Of a stretch of DNA of 24,310 nt, positions 1 to 6,666 are shown piece after piece. The notes beneath the pieces are model-generated. The model made no database searches. It saw only the letters and a list, made by a program, of their open reading frames with translations, and was not told where the DNA came from. The first letter of the stretch is position 1. Every line of letters starts with the position of its first letter. Both the position numbers and the translations under genes were made by a program. Source of the DNA: Bacteroidales bacterium (GTDB lineage: Bacteria > Bacteroidota > Bacteroidia > Bacteroidales > UBA4181); NCBI GenBank assembly GCA_031259205.1, contig JAIRLS010000352.1, positions 1 to 24,310 of the forward strand, in the 5' to 3' direction.

Positions 1-1
1 C

Positions 2-40
2 CGCAGTAAGTTATTCCCCGAACAAAGCGATAAGAAATGA
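2..40 (+). CDS. Possible C-terminal end of an upstream gene
   Basis: An open frame enters from the left edge and stops with TGA at 38-40, overlapping the ATG at 37 of the next gene in an ATGA arrangement. Only about 12 codons are visible, with a charged end (FPEQSDKKK). The overlap suggests translational coupling in an operon, but so short a frame could be chance. No function can be given. Confidence 0.25.
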   Translation, partial: RSKLFPEQSDKK

Positions 41-332
41 AAAAAAGTTATTTATGGCTCATTTGCGGCATATTGTATGCCTGTACCGGTAAATCTTCGC
101 TCGACGATTTTTCATCCGCTATTATTACGAATATGCCAACGGAACGGCCTTCCTGTCACAGTGGAAATGGTACGATCAGGCAGGAGTGGAAAAAGAAAGC
201 GCGATCAGTTTTTCGCACGACGGATGGAAAACGGCGGGCGTCGCGGTTATCAATACCCTGACGGAAGATACCCTGATCCTGACGGATTTCGCAGGAATCG
301 TATACGAACTTGCTATCGCCGCACAAAAATAA
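37..332 (+). pseudogene. Small lipoprotein gene broken by an apparent -1 frameshift
   Basis: The reading frame from ATG 37 begins with a lipoprotein signal peptide: Lys-rich start, hydrophobic core and a lipobox LYAC with Cys16. After about 27 codons it turns into low-quality sequence. A second frame (codon phase starting at 120) has no start codon but reads like a normal soluble protein (YYYEYANGTAFLSQWKW and onward) and stops with TAA at 330-332. Restoring one base near 114-120, for example one more C in the TCCGC run, would join the two into a protein of about 98 residues. Seen: the split frame. Inferred: a recent frameshift, or a sequencing error. I do not recognise the family. It sits just upstream of the HU-like gene. 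Confidence 0.55.
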
Positions 333-380
333 TGGAAAACGTAAATCATTTTAAATTAAACCCTCATATATAGAATCATT

Positions 381-1082
381 ATGAAAATCAAGTATTATTT
401 AATCGAAAACCTGATGACGCCCGCTCCGGACGACTGCCGGGCGCAGGTAACCGGTTACGAAAGCGTCACCGAAAAAGAAATCATCGAGTACATCACGCGC
501 AAGGGGTCGAGCATCACGCCGGCTGCCGTCAAAGCCAACTACGAGGAGATCATCGGCGCGCACGAGTATTTCCTGCAACAGGGCTACGGCGTCAATACCG
601 AGTTTCTCAACGTGCGTCCCGCCATACAGGGCGTGTTTCGCGACAAGGACGACAAGTTTGACCCCGCCCGCCACCGGATCCGCTTTCGGGCAACCCTGGG
701 CAAACGCTACAACCGCACCTCCGACGAGGTGAAAACCGAAAAGACGGAACCGGTCGTCAATGCCCCGCTGCCACAGGCGCTGGAGGACATCGCCTCCGCC
801 ACCGTCAACGAAACCGTCACCCCGGGCGGAACGGCAACCCTGACAGGCGTGCGGCTCAAATTCCGGCAGGACGACCCGCAACAGGGCATCTTCCTGATTG
901 CCCCGGACAAAACGGAGCGCAGGGTGGAACGGATCCTCAGCCACAACGCCGCGCAGGTGGTCTTCCTGATTCCCGCCGACCTTCCGGCCGACGAGTACTC
1001 CCTTGAAGTCCGCATACTGCTCAAAGGAAGCAAAGAAATCAAAAAAGGAACGCTTCCGGACAAACTGACGGCGAACAGTTAA
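381..1082 (+). CDS. HU-like DNA-binding protein with C-terminal DUF4469-type domain
   Basis: The protein has 233 residues. Residues 1-120 follow the pattern of the Bacteroidetes IHF/HU-like domain: MKIKYYLIENLMTP at the start, then TEKEIIEYITRKGSSIT and a NVRPAIQGVF-type strand. A proline-rich linker at about 125-137 leads to a C-terminal beta-sandwich (TIG/DUF4469-like, about 138-225, with VTPGGTATLTGVRL). These proteins are thought to bind DNA as nucleoid-associated factors. The C-terminal domain has no established role. The gene starts 48 bp after the broken lipoprotein gene and faces porQ tail to tail. No signal peptide, so cytoplasmic. Family assignment is from memory of conserved phrases and is fairly firm. 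Target sequences and regulon are unknown. Confidence 0.8.
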   Translation: MKIKYYLIENLMTPAPDDCRAQVTGYESVTEKEIIEYITRKGSSITPAAVKANYEEIIGAHEYFLQQGYGVNTEFLNVRPAIQGVFRDKDDKFDPARHRIRFRATLGKRYNRTSDEVKTEKTEPVVNAPLPQALEDIASATVNETVTPGGTATLTGVRLKFRQDDPQQGIFLIAPDKTERRVERILSHNAAQVVFLIPADLPADEYSLEVRILLKGSKEIKKGTLPDKLTANS

Positions 1083-1102
1083 AACCCGACGGAAAGGTGG
1101 AT

Positions 1103-1162
1103 GTTGGGGCGAATCATGATTCGCCCGAACGAACATTACGGGCGAATCGCATACGTCCCAAC
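1103..1162. repeat. REP-like palindromic element between convergent genes
   Basis: A perfect 20-bp palindrome (GGGCGAATCA and its reverse complement) lies at 1107-1126. A third copy of the arm, GGGCGAATCG, is at 1140-1149. Outer arms GTTGGG (1103-1108) and CCCAAC (1157-1162) enclose the whole. It sits 20 bp after the HU-like stop codon, between two genes that converge. It could form a hairpin in transcripts from either side, but it has no T-run and so is not a classical terminator. Most likely a dispersed intergenic repeat. Confidence 0.6.
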
Positions 1163-1300
1163 GAATAAATAATAAAATAGAAAATTGGAATCCCCCCGCC
1201 TTATCCTCATTGTTCAGTGGAATGAGCGAGCTGTTTTTGTTCGGGTCATTGAAAATCCTGTCGTCGTCCGGTGGAAACAGCCGGCGTTGGGCGGGGAACG

Positions 1301-2323
1301 TCACCGGCTCAAATCAATATTGACGGCAAAATGGTTGGAACTGCCGGCCAGATGCCATCGCGAACGTGCATAATCAATGTGAAAACGTGAAATCCGGATG
1401 CCGACGCCCCATGAAAAGCCTGTTGTTCCGGTGTAGGAAAGCACTTTCATCTCTTGTCGGCGGTGGTAATTATAGCCGCCCCGCAATATTAACCCCTTGA
1501 ACGGAAAACACTCTATTCCCAAAATCAGATGACGCATGGCCTCGTCCGCATACAAGCCGACGCCGGTTTTTTCCTTTTCGCCTTTCGGCAGGATACCGCC
1601 TCCCAAGCGGCTTTCAAGATGCTGCGCCACCAGCGAGAACCGAAAAGGAGCATACTGTAGCCGGTGTGAAAATCCCAATTGAATTTCAAAAGGAACTTTT
1701 TCTCTCCCGTTGTCCGCGTATGTCGTCAATTGTGCGCCCATGTTGCGAACAACCAGCGCGGCAAGAAACAATCGACCGGGATGCCGGTAAGTGAATCCTG
1801 CGTCCGCGAGCAAACCGACCGACGAATACCGCTCGAAAACCGACAGCAAGGGTTTCAGATTGACGCCCGCCGTTAGAGCGCCGTCCAACCAGGGCAAAGG
1901 ATGCGAGTACGTCAGGTTAAAGGCGTATTCTGCGGCTGTAAATGAGCCGGTGATTGCTCCGGTCATGTCGGCTTCCGTAAATCGCCCGTAATTGACATAG
2001 TGGACGCCTGCGGCAAAATGATGATGGCCGTATGAATGTGCATAAGCGGCATAACCAAAATTAATATCGGCAAAATAATGGACGTAGTTCAGTGCGAAAT
2101 AATTGTCGGAAGCGCTGTCCAACAATGCCGGATTGTAGAATGCCGCTGCCGGGCTTTCGTCGGGAATGGCATTCGGCTTTCCGCCCAGGGCGGCCGCTTG
2201 AGGCGACGGCGTAAGGTTCAGGAAACCGTAGGTTGATTCGCCTCCCGGCTGTGCCCGTAGCCAACCCGCCGTAGCCAACCACACCGGAAGAAGAACAAGA
2301 CCGTGTTTTACATGCACCCGCAT
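1301..2323 (-). CDS. porQ: Type IX secretion system protein PorQ
   Basis: The protein has 340 residues, the usual size for PorQ. It begins with a signal peptide (MRVHVKHGLVLLPVWLATAG, cleavage near residue 25 after RAQ). The mature part has the family opening YGFLNLTPSPQAAALGG, then NPALLD and alternating aromatic/hydrophobic stretches typical of an outer-membrane beta-barrel of the PorV/FadL type, ending in GGYNYHRRQEM and IDLSR. In the type IX system PorQ works with PorU, PorV and PorZ in the cell-surface attachment complex that processes and anchors cargo proteins carrying a C-terminal signal. It is a single-gene unit here with its own promoter. SprA, the translocon of the same system, is encoded about 5 kb away. 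Confidence 0.88.
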   Translation of the reverse strand: MRVHVKHGLVLLPVWLATAGWLRAQPGGESTYGFLNLTPSPQAAALGGKPNAIPDESPAAAFYNPALLDSASDNYFALNYVHYFADINFGYAAYAHSYGHHHFAAGVHYVNYGRFTEADMTGAITGSFTAAEYAFNLTYSHPLPWLDGALTAGVNLKPLLSVFERYSSVGLLADAGFTYRHPGRLFLAALVVRNMGAQLTTYADNGREKVPFEIQLGFSHRLQYAPFRFSLVAQHLESRLGGGILPKGEKEKTGVGLYADEAMRHLILGIECFPFKGLILRGGYNYHRRQEMKVLSYTGTTGFSWGVGIRISRFHIDYARSRWHLAGSSNHFAVNIDLSR

Positions 2324-2335
2324 TTAAGTTTTTTG

Positions 2336-2366
2336 CAAAACTACATGAAAATTCCGCGATTTCCAA
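2336..2366 (-). promoter_or_regulatory. Promoter of porQ (Bacteroidetes type)
   Basis: On the minus strand a -7 box TAGTTTTG (2343-2336) fits TAnnTTTG. TTG at 2366-2364 lies 20 bp upstream as the -33 element. Transcription would start a few bases before the porQ ATG at 2323, giving a very short 5' leader. Confidence 0.6.
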
Positions 2367-2582
2367 GCGCGTACGAAATGAAAAACGTTTTTTTACAGAG
2401 GTAAAATACATGAAAAGCGTGAATTTTTCAAGCACATAAAATGAAAAAAAAGTTTTTTTTACAGGGGGAAAGGTAAAATGAAATTTTCGAATTACGCACG
2501 AACACTAAAAATTTCCTCGCATTTATAAAAGAACATCAGGTTAAAATTTCAAATCTCCAAAATGCGAAACGATAGTTTTTCA

Positions 2583-2590
2583 TAACTTTG
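2583..2590 (+). promoter_or_regulatory. -7 promoter box of the phosphatase-like gene
   Basis: TAACTTTG matches the Bacteroidetes -7 consensus TAnnTTTG and ends 18 bp before the ATG at 2609. No clear TTG-type -33 element is seen at the right spacing, so only the -7 half is well supported. Its position argues against the alternative TTG start at 2588, which lies inside the box. Confidence 0.5.
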
Positions 2591-2608
2591 TGTTTTTCTG
2601 AATTTGAT

Positions 2609-3418
2609 ATGAAACGAATAGTGATGATTGTTAAAATAGCCGCGTTTTTGTTGCCCTTTGTCGTACAGGCGCAACAGAGGCCGCCGGTTAAGCGGGAAGT
2701 TGTGTTGGAAGGAGCGGTTAATTTTCGCGACATGGGAGGATACGTCACCACCGGAGGGTTGCGGGTGGGGATGGGCAGGCTTTACCGTAGCGCCGATCTT
2801 AGCCGGCTTACCGATAACGACCTGAAAGAATTGAAACGGCGAAAGGTCTACACGGTGATTGATTTGCGCAGCCGGACGGAAGCGGAAGCCGCGCCCGCCC
2901 GGTTGCTGCCGGGGGCAGATTATCTCGCGCTGCCGCTGAACAGTTGGAACGACTCGGCGGTTTTGCTCCAACCGCTGTCAGGCTTTGAAACCATGACAGC
3001 CTTCTATACCGATATTTCGCATTTCAAGGAAATTTTCCGGCCATTTTTTAAACAACTCGTTACTTTGCCCGATACTTCTGCGGTGGTTATCCACAGCACG
3101 CTTGGGAAAGATCGTGCAGGCATTGCCGCCGCCCTGCTGCTGTATGCTTTGGACGTACCTGTGGAAACGATTTTTTCGGATTACGAGGCAAGCGATTTTT
3201 TTCGCAGGGGACACAACGAGGCCATCATCGGAGAACTGACGGAACACCGGAAAATAGAACACGACAAAGCCTTTCAACTGACGGCCTCCCATCCATCCTA
3301 CCTGCAAGCCACTTTTACGGCCATTATCAGCAAATACGGTTCCGTTGAAGCCTTTTTCAATATCGAACTCGGCGTCAATGAAATGGTGAAGATGATGTTG
3401 CGCCGGAAATTTTTATAA
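2609..3418 (+). CDS. Exported tyrosine-phosphatase-fold protein lacking the catalytic Cys
   Basis: From ATG 2609 the product has 269 residues. A signal peptide (MKRIVMIVKIAAFLLPFVV, cleavage after QAQ) predicts export to the periplasm. The body follows the tyrosine phosphatase family 3 (SIW14/PTP-like) layout: NFRDMGGY near residue 41, RLYRSADLSRL, a strand-loop VIDLRSRTEAE, then the P-loop. The P-loop reads HSTLGKDRAG, whereas active members have HCxxGKDRxG. The nucleophilic Cys is Ser (AGC at 3095-3097, residue 163). The phosphate-binding Arg and the GKDR core are kept. With the nucleophile lost, ordinary Cys-phosphatase chemistry is not expected. The protein may bind phosphorylated ligands without cleaving them. 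It is monocistronic, with porQ divergent and nikR downstream. Confidence 0.8.
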   Translation: MKRIVMIVKIAAFLLPFVVQAQQRPPVKREVVLEGAVNFRDMGGYVTTGGLRVGMGRLYRSADLSRLTDNDLKELKRRKVYTVIDLRSRTEAEAAPARLLPGADYLALPLNSWNDSAVLLQPLSGFETMTAFYTDISHFKEIFRPFFKQLVTLPDTSAVVIHSTLGKDRAGIAAALLLYALDVPVETIFSDYEASDFFRRGHNEAIIGELTEHRKIEHDKAFQLTASHPSYLQATFTAIISKYGSVEAFFNIELGVNEMVKMMLRRKFL

Positions 3419-3512
3419 AGCCGTAACCGGTTGAAAAATAAATATGAAGCGAAGCATGATTGCTGTTAAATCCCCCAAGTTCATGAAAATAAAAATCACG
3501 CGGTTCCATACG

Positions 3513-3521
3513 CCCCCCCCC
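3513..3521. repeat. Homopolymer run of nine C
   Basis: Nine consecutive C lie in the 250-bp spacer between the phosphatase-like gene and nikR, about 94 bp before the nikR -33 element. Such runs slip easily in replication and in sequencing. No link to a gene is visible. Confidence 0.5.
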
Positions 3522-3614
3522 AAAACAAATTATTTACGTATTACTCCACTTTTGAGCAATATTGCCTGATATTTTTCAACGGGATTGTCCGGTAATTTTT
3601 TTTCATTTTTCGTA

Positions 3615-3646
3615 TTTGGAAATTTCAAAATTTTCATGTAAGTTTG
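3615..3646 (+). promoter_or_regulatory. Promoter of nikR
   Basis: TTTG at 3615-3618 and TAAGTTTG at 3639-3646 match the Bacteroidetes -33 and -7 elements with 20 bp between. Transcription would start near 3653, about 18 bases before the ATG at 3671. The alternative TTG start at 3644 falls inside the -7 box and is unlikely. I see no clear NikR-type palindrome overlapping the promoter. Confidence 0.65.
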
Positions 3647-3670
3647 CCAAGCATTTTTATCAAAAACACC

Positions 3671-4120
3671 ATGCCCGTATCTCGTTTTAGTGTTTCATTG
3701 GAAGCCGAATTGTTAAACGCTTTGGATGTATATGTGAAAGAGAATAATTTTCCCAACCGTTCGCAGGCAATACGGCAACTGATAGAACGCAATTCGGTAG
3801 AAAAAAAATGGCAGTGCAACCACACGGTAGCAGGCGCTATTACCCTGCTGTACGACCACCACAAACGCGAACTTGCCTGCAAATTAAGCGACATACAGCA
3901 TGAGTTTCTTCATGAGATATTAGCCATACAGCATTTTCACCTTTCGCATCATCTCTGCCTCGAAATCATTGCTTTGAAGGGACAGGCCAAAAACCTGACG
4001 TTGCTTGCCGACAAACTCATCTCCCTGAAAGGGATCCGTCACGGAAAGTTAGTAATGACGCAAAGCGACGATCTTGTGGAAAAGCCCGAAGACAAGGTAA
4101 AGAATAAACATTCTCACTAA
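3671..4120 (+). CDS. nikR: Nickel-responsive transcriptional regulator NikR
   Basis: The protein has 149 residues. Residues 1-45 form a ribbon-helix-helix DNA-binding domain (MPVSRFSVSLEAELLNALD, then NRSQAIRQLIER). Residues 55-135 form an ACT-like metal-sensing domain with LLYDHHKREL. The square-planar Ni ligands known from the E. coli protein are all present and shifted by one: His77, His88, His90 and Cys96 (IQH and QHFHLSHHLC). The tail is Lys/His-rich (KNKHSH). NikR is a tetrameric repressor that binds Ni(II) and shuts down nickel uptake genes. No nickel transporter, urease or hydrogenase gene lies in the window, so its targets must be elsewhere. Start chosen at ATG 3671 because of the promoter. 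Confidence 0.9.
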   Translation: MPVSRFSVSLEAELLNALDVYVKENNFPNRSQAIRQLIERNSVEKKWQCNHTVAGAITLLYDHHKRELACKLSDIQHEFLHEILAIQHFHLSHHLCLEIIALKGQAKNLTLLADKLISLKGIRHGKLVMTQSDDLVEKPEDKVKNKHSH

Positions 4121-4218
4121 AACCGGTTGAAATAGGAAAGATAAGTATTTTTAACCGGCAAGTAATACGATTTTATGTGTTTCTTACACTTATAATTCAT
4201 TGTACCTGTCTTTATGAA

Positions 4219-4252
4219 ACCGTAACCGGCGCCCTGTGCCGGGCGTTGCGGT
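4219..4252. repeat. GC-rich imperfect hairpin between nikR and the phe leader
   Basis: Inner arms CGCCC (4230-4234) and GGGCG (4241-4245), with outer arms ACCG and CGGT, form a bulged stem. There is no T-run after it, so it is a weak candidate terminator for nikR. It may be another REP-like element. The rest of 4121-4349 is AT-rich and shows nothing else I recognise. Confidence 0.35.
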
Positions 4253-4349
4253 ATTCGGCGGCGTCGGCGTTTTGTTATCATGATTTCATAAAAACATCAT
4301 CGCCAAAGAAAATAAAACACCTTTTTTGCATATTTACTTTGTTAAAAAA

Positions 4350-4379
4350 TTGTCGAAATAAAAAAAATACATATATTTG
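4350..4379 (+). promoter_or_regulatory. Promoter of the phe leader-pheA operon
   Basis: TTG at 4350-4352 and TATATTTG at 4372-4379, 19 bp apart, match Bacteroidetes -33/-7 elements. Transcription would begin around 4386, giving a short leader before ATG 4402 of the Phe/Tyr-rich peptide. Confidence 0.65.
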
Positions 4380-4401
4380 CGGCATTGAAAATACGAAAGA
4401 A

Positions 4402-4590
4402 ATGGTTTGTAAATTTGACACGTATCAGTTTGTTTTCACCGCTTTCCGGTGGGATTTTTACTTTTACTTTTACCGTAATATGTTTCGGGAACGACTTGAA
4501 ACGTGTCCTTTAAAGATAATTAACAAGACGAATCCCGAAAGCTATTTTCGGGATTTTTTTGTTTTAAACAGGCGCGAAGATGGAGAATAA
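4402..4590 (+). CDS. Phe/Tyr-rich leader peptide of the pheA operon
   Basis: A 62-codon frame begins MVCKFDTYQFVFTAF and continues to a block of three alternating Phe-Tyr pairs (codons 19-24, 4456-4473). Among the first 28 residues there are 8 Phe, 4 Tyr and 1 Trp. This is the hallmark of a leader peptide that senses charged tRNA-Phe/tRNA-Tyr by ribosome stalling. The block lies 10 bases upstream of an RNA segment that can form an antiterminator. Unusually, the frame has no stop before the terminator. It stays open through it and ends with TAA at 4588-4590, 11 bases inside pheA. The peptide itself is probably not functional. Downstream codons show no protein-like pattern. Confidence 0.7.
   Translation: MVCKFDTYQFVFTAFRWDFYFYFYRNMFRERLETCPLKIINKTNPESYFRDFFVLNRREDGE
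4483..4540 (+). promoter_or_regulatory. Candidate antiterminator of the phe attenuator
   Basis: TTTCGGGA at 4483-4490 is the exact reverse complement of TCCCGAAA at 4533-4540, which is also the 5' arm of the terminator. Pairing of the two would prevent the terminator. A local hairpin, GTTTC (4482-4486) with GAAAC (4498-4502), could hold the upstream segment when no ribosome is stalled. A ribosome stalled on the Phe-Tyr codons at 4456-4473 would end just before 4483 and leave the segment free. Confidence 0.65.
4531..4560 (+). terminator. Intrinsic terminator (attenuator) before pheA
   Basis: A perfect 10-bp stem, AATCCCGAAA (4531-4540) with TTTCGGGATT (4546-4555), has a 5-base loop and is followed by T residues to 4560. 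It ends 20 bp before the pheA ATG at 4580, so termination here would shut off the whole operon. Confidence 0.85.
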
Positions 4591-5431
4591 GAAGATACAG
4601 GTGGCTATTATGGGCGGATACGGGACTTTCCACGAGATTGCCGCACATCATTATTTCAAGGACTGCGATTCGGAAATCATTACCAGCGAGTCGTTCGACC
4701 ATCTTTTCCGCTTGATGAAAGAAGGGGCTGCCCAATATGCCATATCGGCCATTGAAAATTCGGTGGCGGGCAGCATCCTCCCGAACTATAGCCTGATTAA
4801 CGAATCGGACTTACAGATTACGGGCGAGATTTACCTTCGTGTTTGTCAGAATCTGGTCGCCTTGTCGGGACAAACGATAGAAGATTTGCGCGAAGTATAT
4901 TCGCACCCGATGGCCATCCTGCAATCGAAGCCTTTTTTCGACCGTTATCCGCACATCCAGCTCATTGACGGGCGCGATACGGCCTCATGTATGCGCGACA
5001 TCAGCGTGGGCGGGCTGAAAGGCGTCGGAGCTATCGGCAGCCGCTTTGCCGCCGAAAAATTCAACCTCAAAATCCTTTCGGAAAGTATCGAAACCAACAA
5101 AAAAAACTACACCCGTTTTCTCATTCTTACCGACAGGGAATTTCTGCCGGAGGAACGTCCTGCGCCCAACAAGGCGTCCATATCCTTCTCGCTGGCACAT
5201 TCCATCGGCAGTCTGGCAAAAGCGCTCTCCATTTTCTCCTATTTCAATATCAACCTCAGCAAGATACAGTCGTTGCCCATTATCGGGAAAGAGTGGGAAT
5301 ACCTGTTTTACGCGGATTTGGAGTTTGTAGATGAACATCTGTACCGCCAATCGCTGGTTTCAGTAGATCCTTTCATCAGCGACTTTCACATCATGGGCGA
5401 ATATTGCAGAGGGGAGGTTGTCTCGGAATAA
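4580..5431 (+). CDS. pheA: Prephenate dehydratase with C-terminal ACT domain
   Basis: This enzyme converts prephenate to phenylpyruvate in phenylalanine synthesis. The 283-residue protein shows the periplasmic-binding-like catalytic part (residues 5-185): GGYGTFHEIA near 12-21, AIENSVAG at 58-64, SHP at 108-110 and the essential TRF motif at 178-180 (NYTRFLIL). An ACT regulatory domain follows (about 199-275). Its Phe-binding region reads KIQSLP where the classical form is KIESRP, so feedback behaviour may differ from proteobacterial enzymes. There is no fused chorismate mutase; that activity is in the next gene. It starts 20 bp after the attenuator terminator and lies 41 bp before the DAHP synthase gene in one operon. 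Confidence 0.92.
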   Translation: MENKKIQVAIMGGYGTFHEIAAHHYFKDCDSEIITSESFDHLFRLMKEGAAQYAISAIENSVAGSILPNYSLINESDLQITGEIYLRVCQNLVALSGQTIEDLREVYSHPMAILQSKPFFDRYPHIQLIDGRDTASCMRDISVGGLKGVGAIGSRFAAEKFNLKILSESIETNKKNYTRFLILTDREFLPEERPAPNKASISFSLAHSIGSLAKALSIFSYFNINLSKIQSLPIIGKEWEYLFYADLEFVDEHLYRQSLVSVDPFISDFHIMGEYCRGEVVSE

Positions 5432-5472
5432 AACGAATAAAATTAGTCTAATTCATCTAAAATAGCATAACA

Positions 5473-6558
5473 ATGATCATTCATTTAAACATATCCGACG
5501 AATTGATTCCGGAAATGGATTGCAGTAAACCGCTCATCATGGCCGGCCCGTGCAGTGCGGAAACCGAACTCCAAGTGATGAATACCGCCCTGAGACTGGC
5601 GAAAATCGGCGTAAAGGTGTTTCGCGCAGGAATCTGGAAACCGCGCACTCGTCCGAATGCTTTTGAAGGAGTCGGTTCGGAAGGCTTGGTCTGGCTGAAA
5701 CAGGTGAAGGAAGAAACCGGTATGCGCACCGCCATTGAGGTGGCCAACGTAAAACATGTGTACGAGGCCCTCAAAAACAACATAGACGTGTTGTGGATAG
5801 GCGCAAGGACATCCGCCAATCCTTTTGCCGTGCAGGAAATCGCCGACAGCCTGAAAGGAGTAGACATCACCGTGCTGGTAAAAAATCCGGTCAATCCGGA
5901 CGTGGAACTGTGGATAGGCGCATTGGAAAGAATCAACGCCGCAGGCATTACCCGCATAGGGGCTATCCATCGCGGGTTTTCCGACTATGCCAAAGGGCAG
6001 TACCGCAACAATCCGCAATGGTCGATTCCTATCGAACTGCGACGACGGATTCCCAACCTTCCGATCATCGTCGATCCGAGTCATATCGCCGGAAGGCGCG
6101 ACCTGATCATGGATCTTTCGCAGTATGCCATGGACCTCGATTTCGACGGGCTGATCATCGAATCGCACTGCGACCCCGATAAGGCATGGAGCGACGCAGC
6201 GCAGCAAATTGTGCCGGAACATCTGGATTACATCCTCAAAAACCTGATTCTCCGCTCGCAGGACGTGAATAACAAGCAGTCGGTAACGCTCGAAGAACTG
6301 CGCGTACAAATCGACAAACTGGACGACGAAGTACTTAAACTGATGGAACAGCGGATGAACGTAGCGGAAAAAATAGGACAGTTCAAGAAGGAAAACAATG
6401 TCACTATTTTACAGTCTTCGCGCTGGGACATGCTGTTGAAACAACGCATCAATACCGGTTTATCAAAGGGATTGAGCGCCGATTTCGTTCAGAAAATATA
6501 TTCCGCCATCCACGAAGAATCCATCCAGCATCAAAAAGCAGTAATGAACAATGGTTAG
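5473..6558 (+). CDS. Bifunctional DAHP synthase / chorismate mutase
   Basis: The 361-residue protein joins two enzymes. Residues 1-255 are a type I-beta DAHP synthase (first step of the shikimate pathway): AGPCSAE at 24-30 with metal-ligand Cys, KPRTRP at 56-61, IHRGF at 165-169 with the ligand His, DPSHIAGRR at 191-199, and IIESHCDPD near 218-226 with the ligand Glu and Asp. Residues 270-352 are an AroQ-type chorismate mutase helix bundle: LEELRVQIDKLDDEV, MEQRMNVAEKIGQFKKEN. This fusion is usual in Bacteroidetes; chorismate or prephenate is thought to feed back through the mutase domain. It follows pheA and is presumably controlled by the same attenuator. The aminotransferase and prephenate dehydrogenase often found in this operon are missing. 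Confidence 0.92.
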   Translation: MIIHLNISDELIPEMDCSKPLIMAGPCSAETELQVMNTALRLAKIGVKVFRAGIWKPRTRPNAFEGVGSEGLVWLKQVKEETGMRTAIEVANVKHVYEALKNNIDVLWIGARTSANPFAVQEIADSLKGVDITVLVKNPVNPDVELWIGALERINAAGITRIGAIHRGFSDYAKGQYRNNPQWSIPIELRRRIPNLPIIVDPSHIAGRRDLIMDLSQYAMDLDFDGLIIESHCDPDKAWSDAAQQIVPEHLDYILKNLILRSQDVNNKQSVTLEELRVQIDKLDDEVLKLMEQRMNVAEKIGQFKKENNVTILQSSRWDMLLKQRINTGLSKGLSADFVQKIYSAIHEESIQHQKAVMNNG

Positions 6559-6643
6559 GAGGCGCGCCAAACGACAGTTCCGGACTTTTTGCCGCGACGA
6601 CCTCTTTTTTACCGCGATCTCTCGCAATATCCGGATTTTTTTT

Positions 6644-6651
6644 TACTTTTG
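6644..6651 (+). promoter_or_regulatory. -7 promoter box of the lolA-like gene
   Basis: TACTTTTG matches TAnnTTTG and lies 15 bp before ATG 6667, which makes that start more likely than the ATG at 6658. No convincing -33 element was found. Confidence 0.45.
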
Positions 6652-6666
6652 CGGAAAATGACCATC

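Noticed and set aside
399..1304. 301-codon open frame on the minus strand
   Set aside because: It is antisense to the HU-like gene, which has recognisable domains and a normal start. The antisense product has no motif.
3425..4132. 12-bp direct repeat AACCGGTTGAAA on both sides of nikR (3425-3436 and 4121-4132)
   Set aside because: It resembles a target-site duplication, but a repeat of this length is expected by chance several times in 24 kb, and no mobile-element features accompany it.
4177..4401. Upstream extension of the leader frame to 4177
   Set aside because: It would include the promoter, and its sequence is not protein-like. The ATG at 4402 fits the promoter and the aromatic-rich part.
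4415..4512. Alternative leader frame from TTG 4415 ending before the terminator
   Set aside because: It would solve the missing-stop problem, but it has a TTG start and Phe-Thr alternation instead of the Phe-Tyr block, making it a weaker sensor for this operon.
6559..6643. Start of a prephenate dehydrogenase gene after the DAHP synthase gene
   Set aside because: An AGGAGG-like sequence follows the stop codon, but no frame with dehydrogenase motifs begins there. The next gene is LolA-like with its own promoter box.
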